Origin: Micavibrio sp. UBA1672
Lineage (GTDB): Bacteria > Pseudomonadota > Alphaproteobacteria > Micavibrionales > Micavibrionaceae
NCBI GenBank assembly: GCA_002320665.1
Contig: DCKO01000121.1
Span: 1-56,131, forward strand
Length of the DNA stretch: 56,131 bases
Direction: 5' to 3'
A model generated the notes under the pieces. The model was not told where the DNA came from. It did not search any database and saw nothing but the letters and a program-made list of their open reading frames with translations. Numbering within the stretch: the first letter of the stretch is position 1; each line of letters begins with the position of its first letter. Shown piece after piece: positions 25,629 through 34,747 of this stretch. The position numbers and the translations under genes were made by a program.

Positions 25629-27215
25629 TTATGCGGCATTAGGGAAGGGGATGTTATGTTCTTCCATATAATCCAACACCGCTAGCGACATCATGTTGCG
25701 CAAATCCTTGTAATGTTTGTCAAAAAGAGCTTTGTCAAATAGGCCGTATTGGAAAAGCTGGTCTCCGTAATAATACATTTTCTTATAGTAATCCTCTTTG
25801 GCTTCTTTTGACTGAAGCAGGCCAATCAATCGTCCAAGGCATAATATCCAGTATTGATGAGGTTTCCAGACCTTGGGTTCGGCAGAGCCAAATTCGAAAA
25901 TGCCTTTGTAATTATAATCTCTTAAGTAAGATTTGAAGAGGTTTTGATTGTATTTTAAATGCCATGGTACTTTTTCAAAGAAATCCATAAGCTCTTTATC
26001 CCATAGCGGCAAGCGCCAGTCATAACCAAAAAAGTTATAGGCTTTTTGTCCGTTCACGACCATTTTGCATTGGCGTTCTTGCCATTCGAAGGACTCGTAT
26101 TGGCGGATCAGATTGTCTTTTAGTGAAAGTGTTGGATCATCGGGTAGAAGTAATTCTGCAATATGAGTTTTAATTTTGTCTTCGATCTCCGGTGTTTTTA
26201 GATTTCTCCAAAGAGAGAAATGCTTGCCCAGCATATAACTATACATATCCTTTTCGTTTGGGTTTTCATTTTCGAATAAGGAGGTGGGAATGTGTCCGCC
26301 TGAAATAAAATCGCCGGACTGTCCGTTGATTATGACCGCGTTCTCTGGAATAAGCTTTTGTTCTTTGAGTGTTTTCAGAGCTTCAAATTCGACATAGCTG
26401 GGTATGCGGGAAACTCCATGTGCTCCTGCTTCATATGATTTGCGCTCATCACTTTCATAGAGTGTTTTTAGTTTTTTTGGATTGGAGGGCACCATAAACC
26501 ACTTTATCCCGATCATACTCGCGACTTTTTCTGCCATTTCGGCTTCAAAGTTGCCCTTTATGCCGTAGCTGAAGGTATAGAGGTTTTTTACCCCATGTTC
26601 ATGGAATTTTGCGAGAAGGAGTCTTGAGTCTAGGCCTCCGCTTAGGGGTACGCAAATAGGCCTGTCTTCACAGGAGTGTATTGTGCGCTGAATGATATTG
26701 TCTAGCGTTTCACCAAGTTCGGATTTCCATTGTGTTTTTGTTTTTTCGGAAGTTACAGGTTTTGGCGCATAACAATAATAGCGGTGAGTTTTAATTGCTG
26801 GTTTGGATTTGGTTTTATCAATATATACCAGCTCGCCGGCTTGAAGTTGTTTTATGTCTTTATTTAGAGTGTTATTGCCAAGAACATAGCCGGCTGTGGC
26901 GAATTCGAGAACAGATTGTGTGTCCAGGTTTTTTATGTCTGTAGGATTTGTGAAAATCTCACCATTGATCTGATTGTAATAAATTGTATACCCTTGCACG
27001 CGGTCGCTGATGGCTAGGGTATAATCCTGCGCTTCGATAATCAGTCCAAAGCTAAGGTTTTCATTATCTAAACGATTAGAGAGATTTTGGAAGTCTTTCG
27101 GGTTTGTTAGAATAGCATTTATAATTTTCTCAAGGTTTAAGAATGTTCCGGCATGCGAAATAGAAACGCCATCTAGCGTTTTTTGAATCCAGCCATGCTT
27201 CGTGTCGAATCCCAT
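25629..27215 (-). CDS. Asparagine synthase-like amidotransferase-fold protein
   Basis: A 528-residue member of the asparagine synthase superfamily. The C-terminal half has the ATP pyrophosphatase P-loop LSGGLDSRLL (Ser192-Ser197) and an INGQSGDFISGGH block. The N-terminal Ntn-hydrolase-like domain is degenerate: it starts MGFD and lacks the Cys2 nucleophile needed to release ammonia from glutamine. It could therefore amidate a uronic acid using free ammonia or another amine, as similar proteins in O-antigen loci do for uronamides. It would suit the neighbouring diacetamido-uronic acid pathway. It is upstream of wbpB by 65 bases on the same strand. The substrate is inference. Confidence 0.8.
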   Translation of the reverse strand: MGFDTKHGWIQKTLDGVSISHAGTFLNLEKIINAILTNPKDFQNLSNRLDNENLSFGLIIEAQDYTLAISDRVQGYTIYYNQINGEIFTNPTDIKNLDTQSVLEFATAGYVLGNNTLNKDIKQLQAGELVYIDKTKSKPAIKTHRYYCYAPKPVTSEKTKTQWKSELGETLDNIIQRTIHSCEDRPICVPLSGGLDSRLLLAKFHEHGVKNLYTFSYGIKGNFEAEMAEKVASMIGIKWFMVPSNPKKLKTLYESDERKSYEAGAHGVSRIPSYVEFEALKTLKEQKLIPENAVIINGQSGDFISGGHIPTSLFENENPNEKDMYSYMLGKHFSLWRNLKTPEIEDKIKTHIAELLLPDDPTLSLKDNLIRQYESFEWQERQCKMVVNGQKAYNFFGYDWRLPLWDKELMDFFEKVPWHLKYNQNLFKSYLRDYNYKGIFEFGSAEPKVWKPHQYWILCLGRLIGLLQSKEAKEDYYKKMYYYGDQLFQYGLFDKALFDKHYKDLRNMMSLAVLDYMEEHNIPFPNAA

Positions 27216-27347
27216 TTTTCCAAGCCATAATAATAGTTAAGAGGTGATTGTTCTAGGAGTTTTAGCCTGTATCAAATACTGCCGCAAGTGAATTTCCCTT
27301 GAAAAAGAGAGGGGCAAGACGTAACAAGAAAAACAGTGATATATAAT

Positions 27348-28217
27348 ATGCAGGAGATTAATGTGCAAGACGCGCTCCAGAATAGTGAATTTTTCTCTTA
27401 TCTTTTTGGTGATTTTGATGTTCAGAATTATTTGAATGAACATAAAGTTCATGAGCTTTTTAATGTTGATATTTCTGCGGCTAGTTCCAAAATAGATAAA
27501 GGGCTTTACTTAAGCGTTGATCCGGAAAATAACGAGGCATTTCCTGTGGAGCTCGATGATTTGGCGCGGCTACATTATCTCATTACATCGCGCAAAGTGA
27601 CAACGATTCTGGAATTTGGTGTTGGAAAATCAACCAAGGCGATCGGACATGCCCTTGATATAAATAAGGCGGCGCATGCTGATTTTGTGAAGGAGAATTT
27701 GCGGCGCTCTAATCCCTTTGAGCTTCATAGTGTTGATTGTATGAAGGAGTGGATTGAAGTGTGCCAAAAAACGATTCCGGCGGAGTTTGAAAAGCTTGTA
27801 AATATTCATTATTGCCCGCTGGAAATTGGGGAGTTTAATGGACGGATGTGCACCTATTATGATCAAATCCCTAATATTTGCCCCGATTTTATCTATCTGG
27901 ATGCACCGGATCAGTTCTCGGCAAAAGGCGATATTAGAGGGCTGAGTACGGCTCATCCTGACCGGATGCCGATGGCGGCGGATATTCTTACTATTGAACA
28001 TTTTTTAGCGTCTGGAACATTGATCCTAGTTGATGGGCGCACAGCCAATGCAAGGTTTTTGAAATGTAACTTGCAGAGGAATTGGCGTTATCACTATGAA
28101 GAAAGTTTCGATCAGCACTATTTTGAGCTTTTCGAGCCACCGTTAGGACGAATCAATAAAAAACAGATCGAGTTTTCTTTGAAGCCGTCTTTTCTGGAAG
28201 ATCAAAAAGCTTTGTAA
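27348..28217 (+). CDS. Probable class I methyltransferase-like protein
   Basis: A 289-residue soluble protein. The block TTILEFGVGKSTKAIGHAL (near 85-105) resembles the SAM-binding motif I of class I methyltransferases, and YLDAPDQF resembles a motif IV acidic turn. The rest is unfamiliar. Start is ATG 27348; a GTG at 27363 behind CAGGAG is a strong alternative. It is divergent from the asparagine-synthase-like gene, across a 132-base gap. It is likely part of the glycan locus, but an exact substrate cannot be given. It could be a related Rossmann enzyme with no transferase activity. Confidence 0.6.
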   Translation: MQEINVQDALQNSEFFSYLFGDFDVQNYLNEHKVHELFNVDISAASSKIDKGLYLSVDPENNEAFPVELDDLARLHYLITSRKVTTILEFGVGKSTKAIGHALDINKAAHADFVKENLRRSNPFELHSVDCMKEWIEVCQKTIPAEFEKLVNIHYCPLEIGEFNGRMCTYYDQIPNICPDFIYLDAPDQFSAKGDIRGLSTAHPDRMPMAADILTIEHFLASGTLILVDGRTANARFLKCNLQRNWRYHYEESFDQHYFELFEPPLGRINKKQIEFSLKPSFLEDQKAL

Positions 28218-28233
28218 ATCTGGGATTGTAGGG

Positions 28234-28264
28234 GCTTCAAGGTAAATAAGTCTTTACTGGAAGC
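28234..28264 (+). other. Interrupted hairpin between two glycan operons
   Basis: Nested arms GCTTC...GAAGC and GTAAA...TTTAC, joined by a small internal bulge (AAG opposite TG) and a 6-base loop. It follows the 289-residue gene by 16 bases. A T-rich tract starts about 16 bases further on, so it could be an imperfect terminator or the leader of the next operon. Confidence 0.35.
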
Positions 28265-28317
28265 GGTATTGACTATAGATTTTTATTATTACAAAAAAAT
28301 AAAATTAAAGGTTTTTT

Positions 28318-29433
28318 ATGACTAAGGTAAAAATTTATGGTGCCGGATCAATTGGAAATCATTTGTCTAATGCTGCGCGATCAAAGGGTTGGGATGTAAC
28401 GCTTTGTGATATTGATAGTGCTGCGCTGGAACGTACGCGAAATGAAATTTATCCTGCACGTTACGGCGCATTTGACGAAGAGATCGAGCTTGTACACTGT
28501 GATGATGCGCCAAAGGGCGGGTTTGATTACATCTTTATCGGCACGCCGCCGGATAGTCATGTGCCCTTGGCCTTGGAGGTTGTAAAAGAAAAGCCGAAAG
28601 CAATTCTTGTTGAAAAGCCATTTGCGACACCTGATCTTAAAGGATGTCAGGAACTGTTTGACCAGTGTAAAGCAAACGGGATCGAATGTTTTGTCGGCTA
28701 TGATCATGCGGTGGCGGCAAGTACTGTAAAATTTGCAGAGATAGCCAAGGATATCAAAGATGTCAAAACGCTGGATGTGTTTTTCCGCGAGCACTGGCAA
28801 GGAATATTCAATGCGCATCCATGGTTGGACGGGCCTGCCGATACGTATCTTGGATATTGGACGCGCGGTGGCGGCGCTTTGGGTGAGCATTCGCACGCGC
28901 TTAATCTATGGCAGTATATAGCGCAAGTAGTAGGTGCAGGCAAAATCACAGAGGTTGTAGCTACTATGGATTATGTGAAGGATGGCAAGGCGGAGTTTGA
29001 TCGTCTCGCACTACTTAATGTGAAAACTGAAAACGGTCTTGTGGGTAGCGTGGTTCAGGATGTTGTGACCAAGCCGACTTTGAAATCCATGCGTTTGCAA
29101 GGTGTCGATGAGGCGCTGGAGTGGCAATGCGTGCCTTCGCCTTATAGCGATAAATTGAGGATTATAGGCGAAGAAGTTAAAGAAAAGATTTTTGAAAAAA
29201 CACGCCCCGATGATTTCATCACCGAGCTTAACCATCTGGAAGATGTTCTGGCAGGTGGCAAGCTTTCCCCGATTTCGATTGAAGCCGGACTTGATACCAT
29301 GCTTGTGATCGCAGCGGCGCATCTATCTGCGCAAACGGGCGAAAAAGTGACAATTAATTATGCTGCCGGATATGTGCCGGAAGCACTATCTACGGAAAGC
29401 GGTTCTGGAGCATTGAAACAAGCGGCAGCTTAA
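28318..29433 (+). CDS. Gfo/Idh/MocA family sugar oxidoreductase
   Basis: A 371-residue NAD(P)-dependent dehydrogenase with an N-terminal Rossmann loop IYGAGSIGNHL (5-15), the VEKPF motif near residue 99, and GGGALGEHSHALNLWQYI (about 187-204), which carries the catalytic His region. It is first in a co-directional set with a NeuB-cupin synthase (21-base gap), a HAD phosphatase and a CMP-sugar synthetase, so it probably prepares or modifies the precursor of a nonulosonic acid. Several nonulosonate loci, including ptm loci of Campylobacter, carry such oxidoreductases. The exact reaction is unknown. Confidence 0.8.
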   Translation: MTKVKIYGAGSIGNHLSNAARSKGWDVTLCDIDSAALERTRNEIYPARYGAFDEEIELVHCDDAPKGGFDYIFIGTPPDSHVPLALEVVKEKPKAILVEKPFATPDLKGCQELFDQCKANGIECFVGYDHAVAASTVKFAEIAKDIKDVKTLDVFFREHWQGIFNAHPWLDGPADTYLGYWTRGGGALGEHSHALNLWQYIAQVVGAGKITEVVATMDYVKDGKAEFDRLALLNVKTENGLVGSVVQDVVTKPTLKSMRLQGVDEALEWQCVPSPYSDKLRIIGEEVKEKIFEKTRPDDFITELNHLEDVLAGGKLSPISIEAGLDTMLVIAAAHLSAQTGEKVTINYAAGYVPEALSTESGSGALKQAAA

Positions 29434-29454
29434 ACATAAAAGAGGTGTAAGGAT

Positions 29455-31029
29455 ATGGATGATATACTGACATATGATTTCGAGAACCTGTTTGTTCTGG
29501 ATTTGGCTAATAACCATCAGGGCAGTCTGGCGCATGGGCTGAATATCATCAAGGCTATGGGCGAACAGGCTAAAAAGCATGACGTTCGTGCAGGTTTGAA
29601 ATTCCAGTTCCGTCAGTTAGATACATTTATTCATCCGGATCATAAGAAGGGTAGTACAGCGCCGCATATTCCACGTTTTCTTGATACGCGCATGGAGCCG
29701 GATGATTACCGCAAGTTGCTTAAGGAAATTCGCAATCAGGGTATGATTTCCATCTCTACGCCTTTTGACGAGGAATCTGTGCCTTATATCGTGGATATGG
29801 ATATTGATATCCTCAAAATCGCAAGTTGTTCGGCGAAGGACTGGCCTTTGCTTGAAGCAGCTGCCGAGAGTGGGAAGCCGATTATTTGCTCGACTGGTGG
29901 TTTGACATTAGAAGAGATTGATTCTCTGTATAGTTTCTTTACGCATCGCGGTGTGGATTTTGCTTTCATGCATTGTGTATCGATTTATCCAACTCCGCCT
30001 GAGGATTTACAGTTGAACCAGATAGATCTGTTTCTTAAGCGCTATCCGAATGTTACCGTTGGTTGGTCGACCCATGAAGATCAGGATGAAACTGCCCCTG
30101 TGCAGATTGCATATGCTAAGGGTGCACGCATGTTCGAGCGTCATGTTGGCATTGAAACTGATAAGATAAAACTTAATAAGTATTCTTCCACACCTGAGCA
30201 AATTGAGGCGTGGTTTGCTGCCTATAATAAGGGGGTCGCGATGTGCGGTGCAATCGAAGGGCGTCCGTCAGCTCGGGATATCGAAATTGATGCGATTAAA
30301 ACCCTGCAACGCGGTGTTTATGCGAAGGAGCCAATTCCGGCAGGCACAGAACTTACCCGTGATCTTGTATACTTTGCTATGCCGATTGAAGAAGGCCAGC
30401 TTTCTAGCGGTGAATTCAAGTCAGGTATAATTGTTCAAAATGAGATCAAGGAAGATGCTGCGGCTTTAAAAGAAAATCTTGAATTACCCGAAGAGTCCGA
30501 GGATCAGGTTATCAAAAAAGCTATTCACGAGATCAAGGCCATGCTCCACGAAGCAGGCGTTCATCTGAATGCAGATTTCAAAACCGAATATTCACATCAT
30601 CACGGTGTAGCAAATTTCCGTGAAGTTGGCGCGGTTCTGATTGATATTGTTAATCGTGATTACTGCAAGAAGATCATTGTACAGCTTCCGGGGCAAGTCC
30701 ATCCTCAGCATTATCACAAGCTTAAGGAGGAGACATTCCAAGTGCTATCCGGTGAATTGATTGTTATCCTTGAGGGTAAGAAACGCATCCTTTATCCGGG
30801 CGATACGTGTCTTGTCCAGCCCGGTATGTGGCATGCTTTTAGGACTGAAACTGGTTGTGTCTTCGAGGAAATTTCTACCAAGCATTATAATGATGATTCT
30901 TTTTATAAGGACAAGAAAATTAATGCTATGGAACGCTCTGAGCGTAAGACTGTGGTCAATCACTGGGGGCGCTATGAGTTGCCCGAGAAAATTCGTCGCA
31001 AAGGGATAAAGCCTGTAAAGGCCGCCTGA
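29455..31029 (+). CDS. Nonulosonic acid synthase fused to a cupin domain (NeuB-cupin)
   Basis: A 524-residue protein. Residues 1-280 are a NeuB-type TIM barrel (LDLANNHQGS, LKFQFRQ, KIASCSAKDWPLLEA, STGG, VGWSTHED, FERHVGIE) that condenses PEP with an amino- or deoxy-hexose. Residues about 282-330 resemble the SAF/antifreeze-like clamp (RGVYAKEPIPAGTEL). Residues about 380-490 form a cupin with the metal-binding set His416, His419/His421, Glu426 and His460. The fusion is open in frame. Followed directly by a HAD phosphatase (TGATG junction) and a CMP-sugar synthetase. The C-terminal cupin may isomerise or epimerise the product or sense it. Confidence 0.85.
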   Translation: MDDILTYDFENLFVLDLANNHQGSLAHGLNIIKAMGEQAKKHDVRAGLKFQFRQLDTFIHPDHKKGSTAPHIPRFLDTRMEPDDYRKLLKEIRNQGMISISTPFDEESVPYIVDMDIDILKIASCSAKDWPLLEAAAESGKPIICSTGGLTLEEIDSLYSFFTHRGVDFAFMHCVSIYPTPPEDLQLNQIDLFLKRYPNVTVGWSTHEDQDETAPVQIAYAKGARMFERHVGIETDKIKLNKYSSTPEQIEAWFAAYNKGVAMCGAIEGRPSARDIEIDAIKTLQRGVYAKEPIPAGTELTRDLVYFAMPIEEGQLSSGEFKSGIIVQNEIKEDAAALKENLELPEESEDQVIKKAIHEIKAMLHEAGVHLNADFKTEYSHHHGVANFREVGAVLIDIVNRDYCKKIIVQLPGQVHPQHYHKLKEETFQVLSGELIVILEGKKRILYPGDTCLVQPGMWHAFRTETGCVFEEISTKHYNDDSFYKDKKINAMERSERKTVVNHWGRYELPEKIRRKGIKPVKAA

Positions 31030-31691
31030 TGAATTTTGATCTTTCACAAGTGAAACTGTTTGCTTTTGATTTTGACGGTACGCTTGTGCAATCCAATCAT
31101 GTAAAACGTCAGGCTTTTTTTGATGTTTTGGGTCATGAAAACGAGGCTGAAATTCAGGCGCTGGAATTTATTCTTCAAAACGAGCCGCATTTAAATCGCT
31201 ACGGGATTTTCGAAAGACTGGCCGAGCAATTTGAGCATCTGGATAAAGATGATCTGGCGATTGCTTATGGTTTGACCTGTGAGAAGGTGATTTTACAAGT
31301 ACCGGAAGTCGGTGGCGCAGCAGAGCTTTTGAGATTTATAAAGGAAAGCGGGCTTATGGCCGTGATTAATTCTGCTACTCCGCAAGAAGATTTAAGGAAG
31401 ATTGTGGCGCAGCTTGAAATCAGGAATTTTGTGAAAAGTGTTTATGGATCGCCTGCAAGTAAGACAGAAAATCTGTCTGCTCTGATGCAAATCCATAATC
31501 TCAAACCCCATCAAATTCTGGTGGTTGGAGATGGCGAGAATGACCGCGTGGCGACTGAGAATATTGGCTGCGGGTTTTACGGAATTACAAATGAATATTC
31601 TGACCTTGATTCAGTTGCGCTTGATTTGCATGATGATCTGACTGATTTGCTGGAGTGTATGATGAGTGCAAGAAAGGCCGAGCATGTATAA
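31029..31691 (+). CDS. HAD-superfamily phosphatase
   Basis: A 220-residue HAD hydrolase. Motif I is FAFDFDGTLVQ (nucleophile Asp14, acid/base Asp16), motif II is INSATP near residue 115, and motif IV is VVGDGENDR near 165. The helical cap between motifs I and II fits the phosphoglycolate phosphatase type (C1 cap). Its ATG overlaps the stop of the NeuB-cupin gene by one base, and its end overlaps the CMP-sugar synthetase by 8 bases. Context suggests a nonulosonate-9-phosphate phosphatase, which would make this a phosphorylated (Neu5Ac-9-P/Kdn-9-P-like) pathway. That role is inference. Confidence 0.85.
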   Translation: MNFDLSQVKLFAFDFDGTLVQSNHVKRQAFFDVLGHENEAEIQALEFILQNEPHLNRYGIFERLAEQFEHLDKDDLAIAYGLTCEKVILQVPEVGGAAELLRFIKESGLMAVINSATPQEDLRKIVAQLEIRNFVKSVYGSPASKTENLSALMQIHNLKPHQILVVGDGENDRVATENIGCGFYGITNEYSDLDSVALDLHDDLTDLLECMMSARKAEHV

Positions 31692-32403
31692 GAATAAGAG
31701 AATTTTAGCGGTAGTGCCTGCGCGTGGTGGCTCAAAAGGCATCAAGCTCAAAAATTTACGTCCGGTTAGTGGTATTCCGATGGTTGGCTTGGTTGGAGAT
31801 GTTGCCAAGAGTATTAGTGAAATTGACAGAATTGTGGTTTCTACGGATCACGAAGAAATTGCAAAAGTAGCGCAAGAGCATGATATTGATGCGCCGTTCC
31901 GCAGGCCCGAGGATATTTCCGGTGATAGGATCGGAGATATTGATGTCCTTACTCATGCATTAAAAGCTTCTGAAGAGGATGATGGTCAGTATTATGATAT
32001 CGTGGTGATGCTTCAGCCAACTTCGCCTTTGCGTCAAGCGTCTCATGTTAGTGATACAATTTGTAAGCTTGTTGATGATAATCTGGATGCGGTTTGGACA
32101 ATCTCGGAAAGTGATTCCAAGGCTCATCCCTTGAAGCAGCTTACCTTTGAGGAAGGTGAGCTGGGCTATTATGATAAGGAAAATGCAGGCAAGATTATCG
32201 CTCGTCAGCAGCTAAAACCCCTTTATTACCGTAATGGCGTAGCTTATGCGATTACCCGGGAATGTTTATTGGATGATCAGAGTTTGATGGGCGGTAAAAC
32301 AGGCGCAGTGTTAATCAATGAGCCAATGGTTAGTATTGATACGGAGTGGGATATAGCTCTGGTGGAATTTATTCTTTCTCAGCAAAAAGATAAGGCGGCT
32401 TAG
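31684..32403 (+). CDS. CMP-nonulosonate (acylneuraminate) cytidylyltransferase
   Basis: A 239-residue NeuA/PseF/LegF-type cytidylyltransferase. The nucleotide-binding N-terminus is ILAVVPARGGSKGIKLKNL. VSTDHEEIAKVA, VVMLQPTSPLR and the C-terminal SIDTEWDIALVEF metal-binding end are all family hallmarks. It activates a 2-keto sugar acid with CTP to give the CMP donor. ATG 31684 overlaps the HAD gene by 8 bases, so they are translationally coupled. It is the last gene of this operon and overlaps the convergent 452-residue gene by 4 bases. The likely substrate is the product of the NeuB-cupin enzyme upstream. Confidence 0.9.
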   Translation: MYKNKRILAVVPARGGSKGIKLKNLRPVSGIPMVGLVGDVAKSISEIDRIVVSTDHEEIAKVAQEHDIDAPFRRPEDISGDRIGDIDVLTHALKASEEDDGQYYDIVVMLQPTSPLRQASHVSDTICKLVDDNLDAVWTISESDSKAHPLKQLTFEEGELGYYDKENAGKIIARQQLKPLYYRNGVAYAITRECLLDDQSLMGGKTGAVLINEPMVSIDTEWDIALVEFILSQQKDKAA

Positions 32404-33758
32404 GCGCTTTTCTTTTTCTCAATTGCTTGATTTATGTGCTTGATATAATTTTCAGTTGCTTTTGCAGAGCTGGGCGAAATCCAACGTTCAAATATTTCTT
32501 CTCGCTTCTTTTGTGTTTCCTTATTTATTTTGACAGGCTCGTCTTTTGTGACTTCTTCTAGGATTTCAATTAACTCATCAACATTTTCGGCTGTCTTGAA
32601 ATTTGATAAATCCTGTTCCAAAAATATACGGCCTTTGTAATCAGGACGATTGGCTTCACCAAGTAAGGAAATAATGATCTCTCTATCACCAATAACTACA
32701 GATTCAAGAAGAGTAGTTGAGCTGTAACCTAAAACGGCTCTTGAGTTTTCAATTAGTTTAGGAGCAGGCGTGGTTATATCAATTTCAATGTTGGGAATAT
32801 CTGATAAATTTAGGCCGTGTTCCTGAACGGCGTTTTCAATTTGCTCTGTCCATTTTCCACCCCATTTGGGTTTTATAACGCATTTGACGTTTGGATTGTT
32901 TTTGGCAAAAAGTGCAAAAGCGTAATGAGTTTCTTTAAATAAATTGATAAACCCCTCATGGTTGTCAGATTCTTCGTACCAATGAGGAATGCCATCGCCA
33001 ACACCTATTCTGTGCGTGAAAGAAAAAAGCGTGACCTGTTTTTGATCTTGTAGTGGTGTCGGTTTATGCCAATATTTTTTCAAAAACTGATCCATTCTCA
33101 TGGCACCTAGGGCGTAGCAACGCGTTTTATCCACGATACCACTTTCGATAAAAATATCTCGCATAATAGTGTTGTGTACAATTAAAAGGTCGCACGTAAA
33201 GTCGGGTACTTTGCTCCAAAGTTTCTTTTTGTATTGTTGCATGGCTTCGGAGGCATAGAGGTTTTCTTTGTGTAAGATTATATAAGCTGCGCCGTTTTTA
33301 GATGATTGAGATCCCCATAGATAGTCAGATATGTAATGATTGGCGGCTGATACAACGCCATCAATACCCATTTTTGCGTATAGTTTGGGCATGAATAAAG
33401 CCGTGAATTTTGATAATTTTTCGTGATGGATTTTGTCTTCGTGTGATGGTTTGAAGATTGTATCAAACGATACGGGGCCCTTGTATAGAGCATATTGCAG
33501 GCGGCACATCCAAAAATGCGGTAATATTATTATTTTAAAATTATTGCTATTTGCCAGAATCTCTAAATCATTGCGAAAGCGGTTATGATTAAGCGCTAAA
33601 AGCGTTTTTGCATTCTTTTGGGTTGGCGATTTGTTATAAGTCTCGCAAAAATATATAGTGAGCCAGATAATTGGGGTAAACCAGTTTATTTTATAACAAA
33701 GATTTATCAGTATCCCGTAAAGAGGCATTAATTTGTTATGTGATAGAAATTTTTTCAT
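32400..33758 (-). CDS. Probable GT-B type transferase of a surface polysaccharide locus
   Basis: A 452-residue protein. The N-terminal 40 residues are hydrophobic (LINLCYKINWFTPIIWLTIYF) and could anchor it to the membrane. The C-terminal half has NPNVKCVIKPKW followed by ENSRAVLGYSSTTLLESVVIGDREIIISLLG. This resembles the donor-binding part of CDP-glycerol glycerophosphotransferases and related capsule transferases. It stands alone on the minus strand between two plus-strand genes. Donor and acceptor are unknown. I would keep it as a transferase of unproven specificity. Confidence 0.65.
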   Translation of the reverse strand: MKKFLSHNKLMPLYGILINLCYKINWFTPIIWLTIYFCETYNKSPTQKNAKTLLALNHNRFRNDLEILANSNNFKIIILPHFWMCRLQYALYKGPVSFDTIFKPSHEDKIHHEKLSKFTALFMPKLYAKMGIDGVVSAANHYISDYLWGSQSSKNGAAYIILHKENLYASEAMQQYKKKLWSKVPDFTCDLLIVHNTIMRDIFIESGIVDKTRCYALGAMRMDQFLKKYWHKPTPLQDQKQVTLFSFTHRIGVGDGIPHWYEESDNHEGFINLFKETHYAFALFAKNNPNVKCVIKPKWGGKWTEQIENAVQEHGLNLSDIPNIEIDITTPAPKLIENSRAVLGYSSTTLLESVVIGDREIIISLLGEANRPDYKGRIFLEQDLSNFKTAENVDELIEILEEVTKDEPVKINKETQKKREEIFERWISPSSAKATENYIKHINQAIEKKKSA

Positions 33759-33856
33759 AAAAATCTTATTTAAGTTATATCTGTGCTTGTATTAAAGAGC
33801 GCATCTTATAAAGTCTAGAATATATTATACTTAAACATACTACTTCTTTTTTGAAA

Positions 33857-34741
33857 ATGATGAACACAATATTTACCACACTTGAAAAGTTACAATTAAC
33901 CTCACTTGAAACGCGTATTTTGTTTAGTGAGAAAACGAGAGATGTGGATGATTTGAAAGTCTGGAAAGATAGTGTTAGTGGCGTTATTTACATAGATGAA
34001 TTTTATACTGGTGATGAAACCTATATAGAAGGTGCTTATGTAGAGGATAAAAAGAAGCAGTTGAAAACGGGGAACAGGGATTACGAAAGAATAACAGATG
34101 CAAAACGCCGTCTTCATTCAAATTTGAATTTGGTAACGGGGAAAAAGCTTCTGGATTTTGGTGCTGGTAGTGGTGATTTTTTAAGGCTAGCAAAAGACTA
34201 TTGTGCTGAGGTATCAGGTGTTGAGATACAGCAAAATTATTGTGATGATTTAAATTCTGAAGGCATTGATTGTAAAACGGATATAGATTTAATTCCGGAT
34301 GATTCTGTTGATATATGTGTGTCATTCCATGTTATTGAGCACTTGCCGGATCCTTTGAAAACTTTAGAAATTTTAAAAAGTAAAATTGTGAAAGGTGGAA
34401 TGCTTCTAATAGAAGTGCCTCACGCAAATGATTTTTTATTGGCTAGTCTCAGGAGTGAAGCGTTTAAGGATTTTACACTATGGAGTCAGCATTTGGTTCT
34501 TCATACGCGCGATTCACTTAATCGAATGCTTAAACATGTCGGCTTTAAAGACATACAAATAGAGGGTGTTCAGCGCTACCCGCTATCAAATCATTTATAT
34601 TGGCTTGCTAATGGCAAGCCTGGTGGGCATAAGTCACAGCTATCATTGATTGATTCGCCCGAGTTGACGCGTACCTATGAAAGCTCTTTGGCTAAAATAG
34701 ATGGAACAGATACTTTGGTTGCAGTGGCTAAAGTAGGTTAA
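33857..34741 (+). CDS. SAM-dependent methyltransferase (class I)
   Basis: A 294-residue enzyme. Motif I KLLDFGAGSGDFLRLAK sits near residue 100, followed by VSGVEIQ (motif II), DDSVDICVSFHVIEHLPDP (motif III/IV) and LLIEVPHAND. This is the Methyltransf_23-type fold, often found in O-antigen clusters for sugar O-methylation. The N-terminal 90 residues are specific. It is transcribed alone between two minus-strand genes, with no strong ribosome site; ATG 33857 (or the adjacent ATG 33860) is used. It may methylate a sugar or its acyl substituent. Confidence 0.85.
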   Translation: MMNTIFTTLEKLQLTSLETRILFSEKTRDVDDLKVWKDSVSGVIYIDEFYTGDETYIEGAYVEDKKKQLKTGNRDYERITDAKRRLHSNLNLVTGKKLLDFGAGSGDFLRLAKDYCAEVSGVEIQQNYCDDLNSEGIDCKTDIDLIPDDSVDICVSFHVIEHLPDPLKTLEILKSKIVKGGMLLIEVPHANDFLLASLRSEAFKDFTLWSQHLVLHTRDSLNRMLKHVGFKDIQIEGVQRYPLSNHLYWLANGKPGGHKSQLSLIDSPELTRTYESSLAKIDGTDTLVAVAKVG

Positions 34742-34747
34742 AGCCTT

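Noticed and set aside
28381..28896. Minus-strand open frame (171 codons) opposite the Gfo/Idh gene
   Set aside because: Antisense shadow of a gene with clear Rossmann and EKP motifs.
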